A stretch of DNA of 9,666 nt from an uncultured Methanobrevibacter sp. (GCF_937906425.1 NZ_CALCYR010000191.1:1-9666); one strand, 5' to 3'; shown: positions 1 to 6,084, numbered from the stretch's first letter. The notes: a model not told the origin generated them from the letters alone. A program made the numbers and translations.

Positions 1-100
1 AATAAATTTAAATTTTAATTATTAAAAAACTAAAAAAATAAATTTAAATTTTAATTATTAAAAAACTAAAAAAATAAATTTAAATTTTAATATTAAAAAT
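1..100. repeat. 36-bp AT-rich tandem repeat, about 2.8 copies
   Basis: Copies begin at 1, 37 and 73. The first two are identical over 36 bp, and the third follows the same sequence for about 19 bases and then loses one T. The unit contains only A and T apart from one C. The array may continue to the left of the window. It sits directly upstream of the AMMECR1-domain gene, and the leader and promoter of that gene must lie in or just after it. Confidence 0.9.
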
Positions 101-130
101 CAGAATATTAAAAAATTTGAAGGTGTGCAA

Positions 131-688
131 ATGTTAAGAAAAGAAGATGGTGACTACTTACTGAAAATAGCTAAACTTGCTATAGAAACTTATGTAAAGG
201 AAAATAGAAAAATTGAAATGCCTTCAGATTGTCCTGATTATTTGAAAGATGAACTTGGAGTATTTGTTACACTAAACAAAAACAATAATCTGAGAGGATG
301 TATCGGTTATCCAGAACCAATTTTCCCATTGATTGAAGCAACAATAGATTCTGCAATTTCAGCAGCAATAAGAGATCCACGTTTCCCACAGGTAAGTGAA
401 GGTGAATTGGATTCACTTGAATATGAAATTACAGTGCTTACAAAACCTAAATTAATAGAAGTTGAAGCTCCTGAAGAATATCTTGAAAAAATCACAATAG
501 GAGAAGACGGACTTATTGTGGAAAAAGGATTCTTTAAAGGACTTTTATTGCCACAGGTTGCAACAGAATACAATATGGGCAGACAGGAATTTCTCGAACA
601 CACCTGCATAAAAGCAGGACTCAGTCCAAATGCATGGCTTGAGAGGGAAACCAAAGTTTTCAATTTCCAAGGACAAATATTCAAATAA
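131..688 (+). CDS. AMMECR1-domain protein
   Basis: A 185-residue protein of the AMMECR1 family (TIGR00296/PF01871), conserved from archaea to humans, whose biochemical role is not settled. Seen in the sequence: the family signature LRGCIG at about residues 54-59, the RDPRFPQV block at 81-88 and the GLLLPQVATEY block at 137-147. The length covers the whole domain with no fused Memo or radical SAM module. An in-frame GTG at 125 would add two residues, but it overlaps AGGTG (121-125), which is placed 5 bases before ATG 131 and is the likely ribosome-binding site, so ATG 131 is preferred. The Nog1-like gene follows 72 bp downstream on the same strand and could be co-transcribed. Family assignment is firm; function is unknown. 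Confidence 0.93.
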   Translation: MLRKEDGDYLLKIAKLAIETYVKENRKIEMPSDCPDYLKDELGVFVTLNKNNNLRGCIGYPEPIFPLIEATIDSAISAAIRDPRFPQVSEGELDSLEYEITVLTKPKLIEVEAPEEYLEKITIGEDGLIVEKGFFKGLLLPQVATEYNMGRQEFLEHTCIKAGLSPNAWLERETKVFNFQGQIFK

Positions 689-693
689 ATCAT

Positions 694-703
694 TTTTATA
701 CAA
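694..703 (+). promoter_or_regulatory. possible TATA element before the Nog1-like gene
   Basis: A TTTTATAC-like stretch lies just after the AMMECR1 stop codon. A start about 25 bases downstream would give a leader of roughly 35 bases. In such AT-rich DNA the match is weak, and read-through from the gene upstream is an equally good explanation. Confidence 0.25.
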
Positions 704-760
704 ATTATGAAAAAAACTTAAAAAAAATAATTTTTACAAAAATCATTAGGAGATAAAACA

Positions 761-1813
761 ATGATGTTACCAACTATACCAACCCCTGAAGAATTATTGG
801 ACAAGGGTTTTAGAAGAGGAAAAAAGGCAGCTGATTTAAGAAGAGGGGAAAAGATGCCTAAACATTTAAAAGGTAAAAGACTTGAAGAGACAAGAGTCAT
901 TACCTCCTGTCAGGTCATTAAAGACAAGCTTAAAATGATTATAGACCGTACCCCTGAAATTGAAGAGCTTCCAGAATTTTATCAAGATTATATAGACATT
1001 ACTGTAGGTGTGGATGATTTTAAACAAGCCTTAGGTGCTTTAAACTGGGCTTATGGAATCATTACACAACTGGAAAAGGAATATGGTGCTAAAATTAGAA
1101 GAGCACCATCTGAAAAGGCAGCCGGACTTCGTAAACAAGCATACGGAAGAATATCTTCAGTTGTCTACAAGATTGAAAAGGATCTTGACTTTTTGGATTT
1201 TGCAAAACAAAACCTGAGAAACATGCCAACAGTTGATTTTGAGGCAACAAGCATTGTAATTGCAGGTTTTCCAAATGTTGGAAAATCCACATTGCTTACC
1301 CACATCACTGATGCAGAACCTCAAGTTGCTAATTATCCATTTACAACCAAGGGAATTCAAATAGGCCACTTTGAGAAAAGATGGAAACATTATCAAATCA
1401 TTGACACCCCCGGATTATTGGATAGACCTATTGGAGACATGAATGACATTGAACTGAATGCTATGGTTGCTTTGGAACACTTGGCAGATGCAATATTGTT
1501 TATCTTTGACAGTTCAGAAACCTGCGGTTATCCTCTTGAAAACCAATACAATCTTCTTGAGGAAATTAAAAATATATTTGACGCTCCTATAATCTATCTA
1601 TTCAACAAGATGGACATTGCAGAATATGATGGAATAAGACATGACTATATTCAGGAATATATTGACAAGACTGAAAACCCATTGCTTATTTCAGCAGCTG
1701 AAGGTGAAGGAGTTGAAGAGATTATCAAATTAATCCAACAGGTTGAAAAAAGGGAAAGAGTCTCTGAAGACGACTATGAAGAGGAAGATGGAAATTACTT
1801 CGATCTAACTTAA
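761..1813 (+). CDS. Nog1-type GTP-binding protein
   Basis: A 350-residue GTPase of the TRAFAC/OBG-HflX-like Nog1 family. Eukaryotic Nog1 acts in 60S ribosome assembly, and archaeal members are presumed to help large-subunit maturation; the role here is by homology. A helical N-terminal part (about 1-160, NOG1_N type, rich in Lys and Arg) precedes the G domain. Visible G motifs are G1 GFPNVGKS (169-176), a G2 region YPFTTKG (192-198), G3 DTPG (215-218), G4 NKMD (282-285) and G5 SAAEG (311-315). All nucleotide-binding residues are intact. The C-terminus is an acidic tail, and the long extension of eukaryotic Nog1 is absent, as is usual in archaea. AGGAGA at 748-753, 7 bases before the first ATG, fixes the start, although an ATG follows immediately as codon 2. 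Confidence 0.95.
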   Translation: MMLPTIPTPEELLDKGFRRGKKAADLRRGEKMPKHLKGKRLEETRVITSCQVIKDKLKMIIDRTPEIEELPEFYQDYIDITVGVDDFKQALGALNWAYGIITQLEKEYGAKIRRAPSEKAAGLRKQAYGRISSVVYKIEKDLDFLDFAKQNLRNMPTVDFEATSIVIAGFPNVGKSTLLTHITDAEPQVANYPFTTKGIQIGHFEKRWKHYQIIDTPGLLDRPIGDMNDIELNAMVALEHLADAILFIFDSSETCGYPLENQYNLLEEIKNIFDAPIIYLFNKMDIAEYDGIRHDYIQEYIDKTENPLLISAAEGEGVEEIIKLIQQVEKRERVSEDDYEEEDGNYFDLT

Positions 1814-1985
1814 GAAATAAAAATACTATAATATCCTTAATCGTACAACCGAATACAAAAAATAAAAATATTATAAAATACCATAATCATATGAATATAT
1901 TTTAAAAATAAAAGACATATAGACGATAAAAAATTAATTAAAAGGATATTAATTTTAATTACTTTTATATACTAAAATAGAAAAG

Positions 1986-1995
1986 TTTATAAATA
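1986..1995 (+). promoter_or_regulatory. strong TATA box far from any start codon
   Basis: TTTATAAATA preceded by a purine-rich GAAAAG-type stretch resembles an archaeal BRE/TATA pair. Initiation about 25 bases downstream (near 2015) would lie some 235 bases before the hsp20 start, implying either a long leader that includes the downstream inverted repeat and hairpin, or a separate small RNA. There is no transcript evidence, and AT-rich DNA produces TATA matches by chance. Confidence 0.35.
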
Positions 1996-2037
1996 AGTAA
2001 GTTCAAGTATATTTTAATAACAAAAATAAACTAAAAG

Positions 2038-2096
2038 TTTTAAACTATTAAAATTAATAAAAACGAATTTTTATAAAAAATTTTTATAGTTTAAAA
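2038..2096. repeat. 11-bp inverted repeat with 37-bp spacer
   Basis: TTTTAAACTAT at 2038-2048 is matched exactly by its reverse complement ATAGTTTAAAA at 2086-2096. The spacer contains a 12-bp palindrome made of five T, AT and five A (2068-2079). It could be an operator pair or an RNA structure in a long hsp20 leader; neither is shown. Confidence 0.5.
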
Positions 2097-2143
2097 GATA
2101 AAATATATGTAAAGGAATATTGAATTAGTTTCACTATAAATCA

Positions 2144-2166
2144 TTAAGAAATATTTGATTTCTTAA
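2144..2166 (+). promoter_or_regulatory. perfect 9-bp hairpin upstream of hsp20
   Basis: TTAAGAAAT and ATTTCTTAA pair perfectly around a 5-base loop (ATTTG). It is not followed by a T tract, so a terminator is unlikely on the + strand. It ends about 28 bases before the proximal TATA candidate, a position where a DNA-binding regulator could act. Alternatively it would be a leader hairpin if transcription starts near 2015. Confidence 0.4.
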
Positions 2167-2193
2167 ACTTAAAAAATAGAATTTTTAAACTGA

Positions 2194-2204
2194 TTTAATA
2201 TTTA
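2194..2204 (+). promoter_or_regulatory. candidate hsp20 TATA box
   Basis: TTTAATATTTA lies about 50 bases before the hsp20 ATG. A start about 25 bases after it would give a leader of roughly 28 bases containing the ribosome-binding site, which is a typical archaeal arrangement. This is a match by position and composition only. Confidence 0.4.
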
Positions 2205-2251
2205 GCGGTCGAAAAAAATAAAATAAAAAAATAATTACAAGGGGTTATACT

Positions 2252-2824
2252 ATGAGTGACAATTCCGAAGAAATTAAAGAAAAAGCTGAAGAGTTCAAAG
2301 CAAAAGCAGAAGCAAGAACTGAAGCTAATAAAGAAAAATGGGATGAAACCTATAATAAAGGAAAAGATGTAGCAGAAAAAGTTGGCGAAAACATCAGTAA
2401 AACCATCGATGATACAATCATTGCTGTAAAAGGTTTACAAAAAAACTTTGATTCAAGATACCAAGAATACAAGGAAACTGCTACTACCAATAAAATTCCT
2501 GTAGACATTGCAGAAACCAAGGATGCTTACTACATTCAAGCTTATTTGGCAGGTGTTGCAAAAGATCAAATTAGCATTGAAGCAACTGAGAAAACCATTA
2601 CAATTCAAGCTCATTTCACCAACATATTGGATAAAATTGAAGACAGCGAAGAAAATCCTGCAAAATTAATCATAAGCGGATTTAAAAAGGGAGATGCTGA
2701 AAGAACTATCAAATTAGTTGAGGAAATCATTAAAGAAGAAGTAAGCGCTAAACAGGACAACGGTATTTTATTCATAACTGTTCCTAAAAAGGAAATCCCA
2801 AAAACAACTGTAGATATTGAATAA
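2252..2824 (+). CDS. Hsp20/alpha-crystallin family small heat-shock protein
   Basis: A 190-residue small heat-shock protein, an ATP-independent holdase that binds unfolding proteins in the cytoplasm. Residues about 81-179 form the alpha-crystallin domain, from PVDIAET through the β-strands to the signature A-x-x-x-N-G-I-L (166-173) followed by FITVPKK. The last residues contain V187-D-I189, an I/V-x-I/V motif of the kind that links sHsp dimers into oligomers. Unusually, residues 1-80 form a long, highly charged helical segment rich in Lys, Glu and Ala, unlike the hydrophobic Phe-rich N-terminus of many sHsps. The domain also carries an acidic linker around 125-147. AAGGGG at 2239-2244, 7 bases before the ATG, supports the start. 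A hairpin terminator follows, so the gene is probably monocistronic. Confidence 0.9.
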   Translation: MSDNSEEIKEKAEEFKAKAEARTEANKEKWDETYNKGKDVAEKVGENISKTIDDTIIAVKGLQKNFDSRYQEYKETATTNKIPVDIAETKDAYYIQAYLAGVAKDQISIEATEKTITIQAHFTNILDKIEDSEENPAKLIISGFKKGDAERTIKLVEEIIKEEVSAKQDNGILFITVPKKEIPKTTVDIE

Positions 2825-2873
2825 ATTTAAAAAAAAATTCAAAAATCTATTGAAATTTTCTAAAGTTTAATTA

Positions 2874-2912
2874 TAATATTATGATGTCAAATCATAATAT
2901 TAATTTTTTCTT
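2874..2912 (+). terminator. hairpin plus T-tract terminator after hsp20
   Basis: A 12-bp perfect stem (2874-2885 with 2891-2902) closes a 5-base loop GTCAA and is followed by ATTTTTTCTT. It lies about 50 bases after the hsp20 stop. Archaeal RNA polymerase mainly needs the U tract, but the perfect stem directly before it makes this a convincing transcript end. Confidence 0.75.
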
Positions 2913-2971
2913 AAAAAAAAATTTATAGAATATTAGTATAAAAATCCCAAAATGAAAGAAAATTTGCTAAA

Positions 2972-2990
2972 AAAAGGGAAATATTTAATA
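2972..2990 (+). promoter_or_regulatory. candidate BRE/TATA of the histone gene
   Basis: A purine-rich AAAAGGGAA segment runs into TATTTAATA (2982-2990). Initiation about 25 bases downstream (near 3012) would leave a leader of roughly 26 bases with the strong ribosome-binding site. The position fits a highly expressed chromatin gene. An alternative TATA-like stretch lies at 2999-3008. Confidence 0.5.
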
Positions 2991-3037
2991 CTATGTTCAT
3001 ATATAATATTACTATATTCTAAATGGAGGTGAAAATT

Positions 3038-3241
3038 ATGGCTATTCCTAAAGCTCCTGTTAATAGGATCATTAAAGAAGCTGGTGCTGAAAGAGTAAGT
3101 GCTGACGCAGTAGAAGCATTAGTAGCATACTTAGAAGAAGACGCAGCAGCTGTATCTAAAAAAGCAATTGAATACGCAAAAATTGCTAAAAGACAAACTG
3201 TAAAAGCTGATGATATTAAATTAGCTATCAAAGACGAATAA
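3038..3241 (+). CDS. archaeal histone (HMf family)
   Basis: A 67-residue single histone-fold protein that binds and wraps DNA as dimers and larger assemblies. It aligns without gaps to Methanothermus fervidus HMfB (recalled sequence): the AGAERVS block (15-21), R10, R19, G16 (important for stacking into hypernucleosomes), T54 and the R52-D59 clamp are all kept. It differs at the dimer-dimer interface, with Tyr46 and Ile49 in place of HMfB Leu46 and His49, has Gln53 in place of Lys53, and ends in acidic KDE. My count gives 12 basic and 12 acidic residues, so near-zero net charge. ATG 3038 follows an excellent GGAGGTGA (3025-3032) by 5 bases; the in-frame ATG at 3023 overlaps that site and was rejected. 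Confidence 0.96.
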   Translation: MAIPKAPVNRIIKEAGAERVSADAVEALVAYLEEDAAAVSKKAIEYAKIAKRQTVKADDIKLAIKDE

Positions 3242-3269
3242 GATAATTAATTATCTTATTTTTAATTTT
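3237..3269 (+). terminator. palindromic terminator overlapping the histone stop codon
   Basis: Positions 3237-3260 are a perfect 24-bp palindrome that includes the TAA stop (3239-3241). A T-rich run (3259-3271, interrupted by AA) follows at once. Folded as RNA it gives a stem of about 10 bp with a 4-base loop next to a U tract, so it looks like the transcript end of the histone gene. Confidence 0.7.
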
Positions 3270-3323
3270 TTTAAAACAAAATTTATTTTTTATATTTTTT
3301 CTCCTTTTTTTAAAACCGACTAT

Positions 3324-3437
3324 TTTTAAATTACTTAATCCAAATTACTAATTTTCACTAGTTTTAAATTACTTAACCTAAATTACTAATTTTCACTAGT
3401 TTTAAATTACTTAACCTAAATTACTAATTTTTACTGA
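3324..3437. repeat. 38-bp tandem repeat, three copies
   Basis: Copies begin at 3324, 3362 and 3400. Copies 2 and 3 differ only near their ends, and copy 1 differs from copy 2 at two internal bases (TAATCCAAA versus TAACCTAAA) and none elsewhere. There are no unique spacers, so this is not a CRISPR array. It lies downstream of both flanking genes, where a promoter role is unlikely. Confidence 0.92.
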
Positions 3438-3590
3438 ATAAAAATAATTATTTAAATTAACTTTTTTAACTGAAATAAGTTAAAATTTCTTTAATATTTA
3501 AAAATCTTATTTTTACACCTATTTTTATAAATTTATAAAACAAGACCATTAAAATCTAAAATAAGATAAATTTTAAAATAATTTTAAAAA

Positions 3591-3683
3591 TTAGAATAAA
3601 ATAGAATAAAAGAAGTAAAAATTAGAATAAAATAGAATAAAATAGAATAAAAGAAGTAGAAGTTAGAATAAAATAGAATAAAT
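3591..3683. repeat. TAGAATAAAA short-unit tandem repeat
   Basis: A 10-base unit close to TAGAATAAAA recurs seven times, organised as three blocks that start with TTAGAATAAAA (3591, 3622 and 3663). The first two blocks end with AGAAGTA. The - strand reading is T- and C-rich, which may matter for ending the SIS transcript. Confidence 0.85.
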
Positions 3684-3712
3684 AAAAAAAAGAAAAGAAA
3701 AAAGTAAGAATT
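3683..3712 (-). terminator. T-rich terminator candidate for the SIS gene
   Basis: Read on the - strand, the DNA just after the SIS stop codon is a run of T interrupted by single C residues (ACTTTTTTCTTTTCTTTTTTTT). U-rich tracts of this kind are sufficient for archaeal termination. No stem precedes it. Confidence 0.45.
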
Positions 3713-3726
3713 AATAAAATAAAAAT

Positions 3727-4740
3727 CTATTCATATCTTACTTTACCAATATGTCTAGTTGCACCAGGATCTTCATCATTGAAATGAGCCAAATAGTAAA
3801 CAAACCATTCCAATGGAATTACAAGAACAAATGGAGACAATAATTTATTTACATCAGCGTAATCCTTTAAATTGTAAATAATTGTCTTAGCTTCCAATTC
3901 TCCTTTAGCAGTTCTGATAGCCTTCTTGGTTAATTCATCCACTTCTAAATCAGCATCCAAAAAGATTAAAGGAACATCCTTTTCTGCTCTTTCAATAAGA
4001 CCATGTCTAAATTCAGAAGCATAAAGTGGACAAGCATGCTTAATGGCTCCTTCCATCAACATGGTCATGGCCAATTTATATGCAAGACCAAAGTTAACTC
4101 CACTACCTAAGCAATAGAATCCATCTTCATCCTTTAACTCTTCTGCTAATTTCTTGGAATCCTCTTCAGTTTCTTCCAATAGCTTTTCAACCAAATCAGG
4201 CATTTCAGCCAATTGATTTAGGATTTCATCAGCCTTTTCATATCCAGATGCCTTAAATAAAATTTGATAAAGACATGCCAATTGAGTAATATAGGTTTTA
4301 GTACCTAAAATTGCCTCTTCAGTATTTCCTAAAGTAATGACAGGATATTTGGCTTCCTTGATCATGTCACTTTCAGGCTCATTTGAAATAGAAACTGTTT
4401 GAATTTCAAATTCATTAGCTCTTCTTAAAGCAGCCAATGTATCAGCGGTTTGACCGGATTGGGAAGTGGCAATAAACAAGGAATTTTCACCCTTGTTTAA
4501 TTTTTTATTATAAACAAACTCATAACCAGTGAAAACCTGAATTTTTAAATCACTTACAAGTGCTAATGCATCTCTAATAGAATAACATGTGGAAATGGAA
4601 CTTCCACAACCGATTAAATAAATGATATCTACAGATTCTGCAATTTTTGAAATATTTTCCATATTTTCCAACTCAGAAGCAAAAGTCCTTCTTAAAGCCT
4701 CTGGTTGTTCCATCATTTCATAATACATTTTATATTTCAT
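3727..4740 (-). CDS. two-domain SIS sugar-phosphate isomerase-like protein
   Basis: A 337-residue protein with two SIS (sugar isomerase) domains, matching the isomerase half of GlmS but lacking a glutaminase domain. Seen: the first sugar-phosphate loop GCGSS (44-48) and SQSGQT (93-98), a second-domain loop LGSGVN (211-216), a catalytic-type E-x-x-H pair in ASEFRHG (E243, H246), and a C-terminal Lys (K333 in HIGKVRYE) where GlmS has its ring-opening lysine. This fits ketose/aldose amino-sugar phosphate chemistry: glucosamine-6-phosphate deaminase/isomerase or a fructoselysine-6-phosphate deglycase (FrlB)-like enzyme. The substrate cannot be chosen from sequence. The start is supported by GAGGGG (complement of 4745-4750), 4 bases before the ATG. 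It stands alone, convergent with the histone and divergent from the DUF447 gene. Confidence 0.88.
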   Translation of the reverse strand: MKYKMYYEMMEQPEALRRTFASELENMENISKIAESVDIIYLIGCGSSISTCYSIRDALALVSDLKIQVFTGYEFVYNKKLNKGENSLFIATSQSGQTADTLAALRRANEFEIQTVSISNEPESDMIKEAKYPVITLGNTEEAILGTKTYITQLACLYQILFKASGYEKADEILNQLAEMPDLVEKLLEETEEDSKKLAEELKDEDGFYCLGSGVNFGLAYKLAMTMLMEGAIKHACPLYASEFRHGLIERAEKDVPLIFLDADLEVDELTKKAIRTAKGELEAKTIIYNLKDYADVNKLLSPFVLVIPLEWFVYYLAHFNDEDPGATRHIGKVRYE

Positions 4741-4950
4741 AAAACCCCTCGATATATTTTTTTTAAAAAAATGAAATAGTTATGAATATAATTTTAGCAA
4801 ATAAGACAATAATCAATTATTATCTTTTTTATATTAAATTATAAATTTTAGAAATTTTTTAAATTCAGCCAATATTAAAAAATCAAATAGAATAAAATCA
4901 ATCAAGTTATCCTACTTAATCATATATATTATTACTATCTTTATAAATCA

Positions 4951-4963
4951 TTATATAAATAAG
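4951..4963 (+). promoter_or_regulatory. strong TATA-like element in the divergent region
   Basis: TTATATAAATAAG shares the 11-mer TATAAATAAGT with the element at 1988-1998. It is about 250 bases before the DUF447 start and 210 bases from the SIS start, too far for a usual short leader of either gene. It may serve an unannotated RNA or a long leader, or be a chance match. Confidence 0.3.
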
Positions 4964-5155
4964 TTATTTAGAAAATTAAGAAAATATATAAAAAATAAAG
5001 ATAAAACAATAGAAATATACTAAAATTTTTAATTAATAAAATCTAAAAATAGAAATAATAATAATAAAAATTTACAAAAACTTCACTGAAAAAAATTAAA
5101 TAAAATCTAAAATAAAATTTAAAATATTTTATCAAAAGAAAAAAAACTATTAATT

Positions 5156-5166
5156 TTTTAAATATA
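5156..5166 (+). promoter_or_regulatory. candidate TATA box of the DUF447 gene
   Basis: TTTTAAATATA lies about 50 bases before the ATG. Initiation about 25 bases downstream would leave a leader of roughly 20-25 bases. The placement is good, but the evidence is composition and distance only. Confidence 0.35.
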
Positions 5167-5208
5167 CATTTAGAAAATAATTACTAAAAAAATAATTTTG
5201 GGATTGAA

Positions 5209-5853
5209 ATGGAAATTGATTTAAAGAAACTTGGTATGGAAAAAGGACAACAATACGAAACCATAATTACCACCGTCAACAAGGATGGCAAATCAAATAC
5301 AGCCCCATTTGGACTAAGGGTTTTGGATAAAGATAAAATCCAATTGGGAATTTTTGAAGGTGGAAACACAATCAAAAACCTCCAGGAAAATAATGAATTT
5401 ATAGTGAATGTCAGCTCTAATCCAATCATGTTTACACTAGCAAGCATCAATACAATCCCAGAAGAACATATTACTAGAATAAAAAAAGAAGATAAAGAAT
5501 TAGCTTATTTTACAGAAACTGACGCTTATTTCATTTGCGAAATTGAAAGCATAAAGGCAGGTCTTAGAAAAGATCAAATTAATGAAAGCACAAGATACCA
5601 TATTAAAGCAAATGTAAAAGAAATTTGCATAAATAAAAAATGTCCTAAAGTCATAAATAGAGGAATCCATGCACTTATTGAATCTTTAGTGAATTATTCA
5701 AGAATAAATATAGTAAATGAAGAAATGCAGGAGTATTATATTGAACGAATAAAGGAATCTGAAAGAATAATTAAAAAGGTAGGCAGTGCAGAAGAAAAAG
5801 AGGCAATAAACATTCTCGTTGAAGAATTAAGAAAAGAAAAATTTGACATTTAG
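5209..5853 (+). CDS. DUF447 family protein (FMN-binding split-barrel fold)
   Basis: A 214-residue member of DUF447 (PF04289), a family common in methanogens and other euryarchaea and also found in some bacteria that use tetrahydromethanopterin. Solved members have a flavin-reductase-like split β-barrel, so binding of FMN or a related flavin is plausible; no reaction is established. Seen: the N-terminal barrel strand YETIITTVNKDGKSN (16-30) leading to TAPFGLRV (31-38), the FEGGNT turn (49-54), NEFIVNVSSNP (62-72) and a helical C-terminal half, from about 145 on, with many Glu and Lys. The length is normal for the family. The ribosome-binding site is poor (TTTTGGGATTG before the ATG), but no better in-frame start exists. 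The gene is divergent from SIS and convergent with adenine deaminase, and likely transcribed alone. Confidence 0.85.
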   Translation: MEIDLKKLGMEKGQQYETIITTVNKDGKSNTAPFGLRVLDKDKIQLGIFEGGNTIKNLQENNEFIVNVSSNPIMFTLASINTIPEEHITRIKKEDKELAYFTETDAYFICEIESIKAGLRKDQINESTRYHIKANVKEICINKKCPKVINRGIHALIESLVNYSRINIVNEEMQEYYIERIKESERIIKKVGSAEEKEAINILVEELRKEKFDI

Positions 5854-6084
5854 AATATGGTTAAAAATTAAAAAATTACGTTTTAAAAAATAAAAATTAA
5901 AATTTAAGAAAAAAAGCTTATTAAAAAAATAACTGTATAAAAAAATAAAAATTAAAATTAAAGAAAAAATAGCTATTTAAAAATAAAAAAATAACTGTTT
6001 TAAAAAATAAAAATTAAAATTTAAGAAAAAATAGCTATTTAAAAAATAAAAATAGTAAAAATTTGATTTATTAAATTTAAAAAT
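5854..6084. other. convergent intergenic region with three-copy repeat
   Basis: 231 bp between the stop codons of the DUF447 gene and adenine deaminase. It is filled mostly by the imperfect array at 5881-6056. No promoter is needed here; T-rich tracts on the - strand could end the adenine deaminase transcript. Confidence 0.6.
5881..6056. repeat. imperfect 55-62 bp tandem repeat, three copies
   Basis: Copies run about 5881-5935, 5936-5997 and 5998-6056. Each has the block AAATAAAAATTAAAATT, and the first two end in ATAACTG. Copies 2 and 3 contain the 12-bp palindrome AAATAGCTATTT flanked by A runs, and copy 1 has AAGCTTATT at that place. Read from the right, the palindrome is followed by a T run, so it could help stop - strand transcription. 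Confidence 0.8.

Larger units (their letters stand above)
1814..2251. other. 438-bp AT-rich intergenic region upstream of hsp20
   Basis: No credible coding sequence. It holds a weak inverted repeat (arms about 1935-1943 and 1953-1961) followed by CTTTT that could end the Nog1-like transcript, a strong TATA-like element (1986-1995), an 11-bp inverted repeat (2038-2048 and 2086-2096), a compact hairpin (2144-2166) and a gene-proximal TATA candidate (2194-2204). The only GC-richer spot is AGCGGTCG near 2204-2211. Confidence 0.7.
3270..3726. other. intergenic region between convergent histone and SIS genes
   Basis: No credible coding sequence. The stretch is almost pure A and T and carries two separate tandem arrays (3324-3437 and 3591-3683) and a T-rich terminator candidate for the - strand gene at its right end. 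Confidence 0.7.
4741..5208. other. 468-bp divergent intergenic region
   Basis: It lies between two genes that point away from each other, so it must contain both promoters. I see no coding sequence and no RNA gene. TATA-like elements occur at 4951-4960 (strong, either strand) and near 5156-5166 (+ strand, well placed for the DUF447 gene). The - strand promoter of the SIS gene may use an ATTATATT-like element around 4785-4793. Everything else is A/T sequence with short ATA runs (about 5055-5068). Confidence 0.6.

Noticed and set aside
125..130. GTG start for the AMMECR1 protein
   Set aside because: The GTG overlaps the AGGTG ribosome-binding site that serves the ATG at 131.
307..693. - strand open frame of 128 codons across the AMMECR1 gene
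   Set aside because: It lies inside a strongly conserved + strand gene and its product resembles no family; it is a shadow frame.
3023..3025. Upstream ATG for the histone
   Set aside because: It overlaps the GGAGGTGA site, and archaeal histones normally begin at the MAxPxAP block encoded from 3038.
3019..3231. - strand open frame opposite the histone gene
   Set aside because: It only mirrors the histone codons; the Ala/Ser-rich product is an artefact.
3324..3437. CRISPR-like array in the 38-bp repeat
   Set aside because: The copies abut with no unique spacers, and no cas gene is present, so it is a plain tandem repeat.
4782..4844. 20-codon hydrophobic open frame in the divergent region
   Set aside because: It has no ribosome-binding site, and such short AT-rich frames arise by chance; it overlaps likely SIS promoter sequence.
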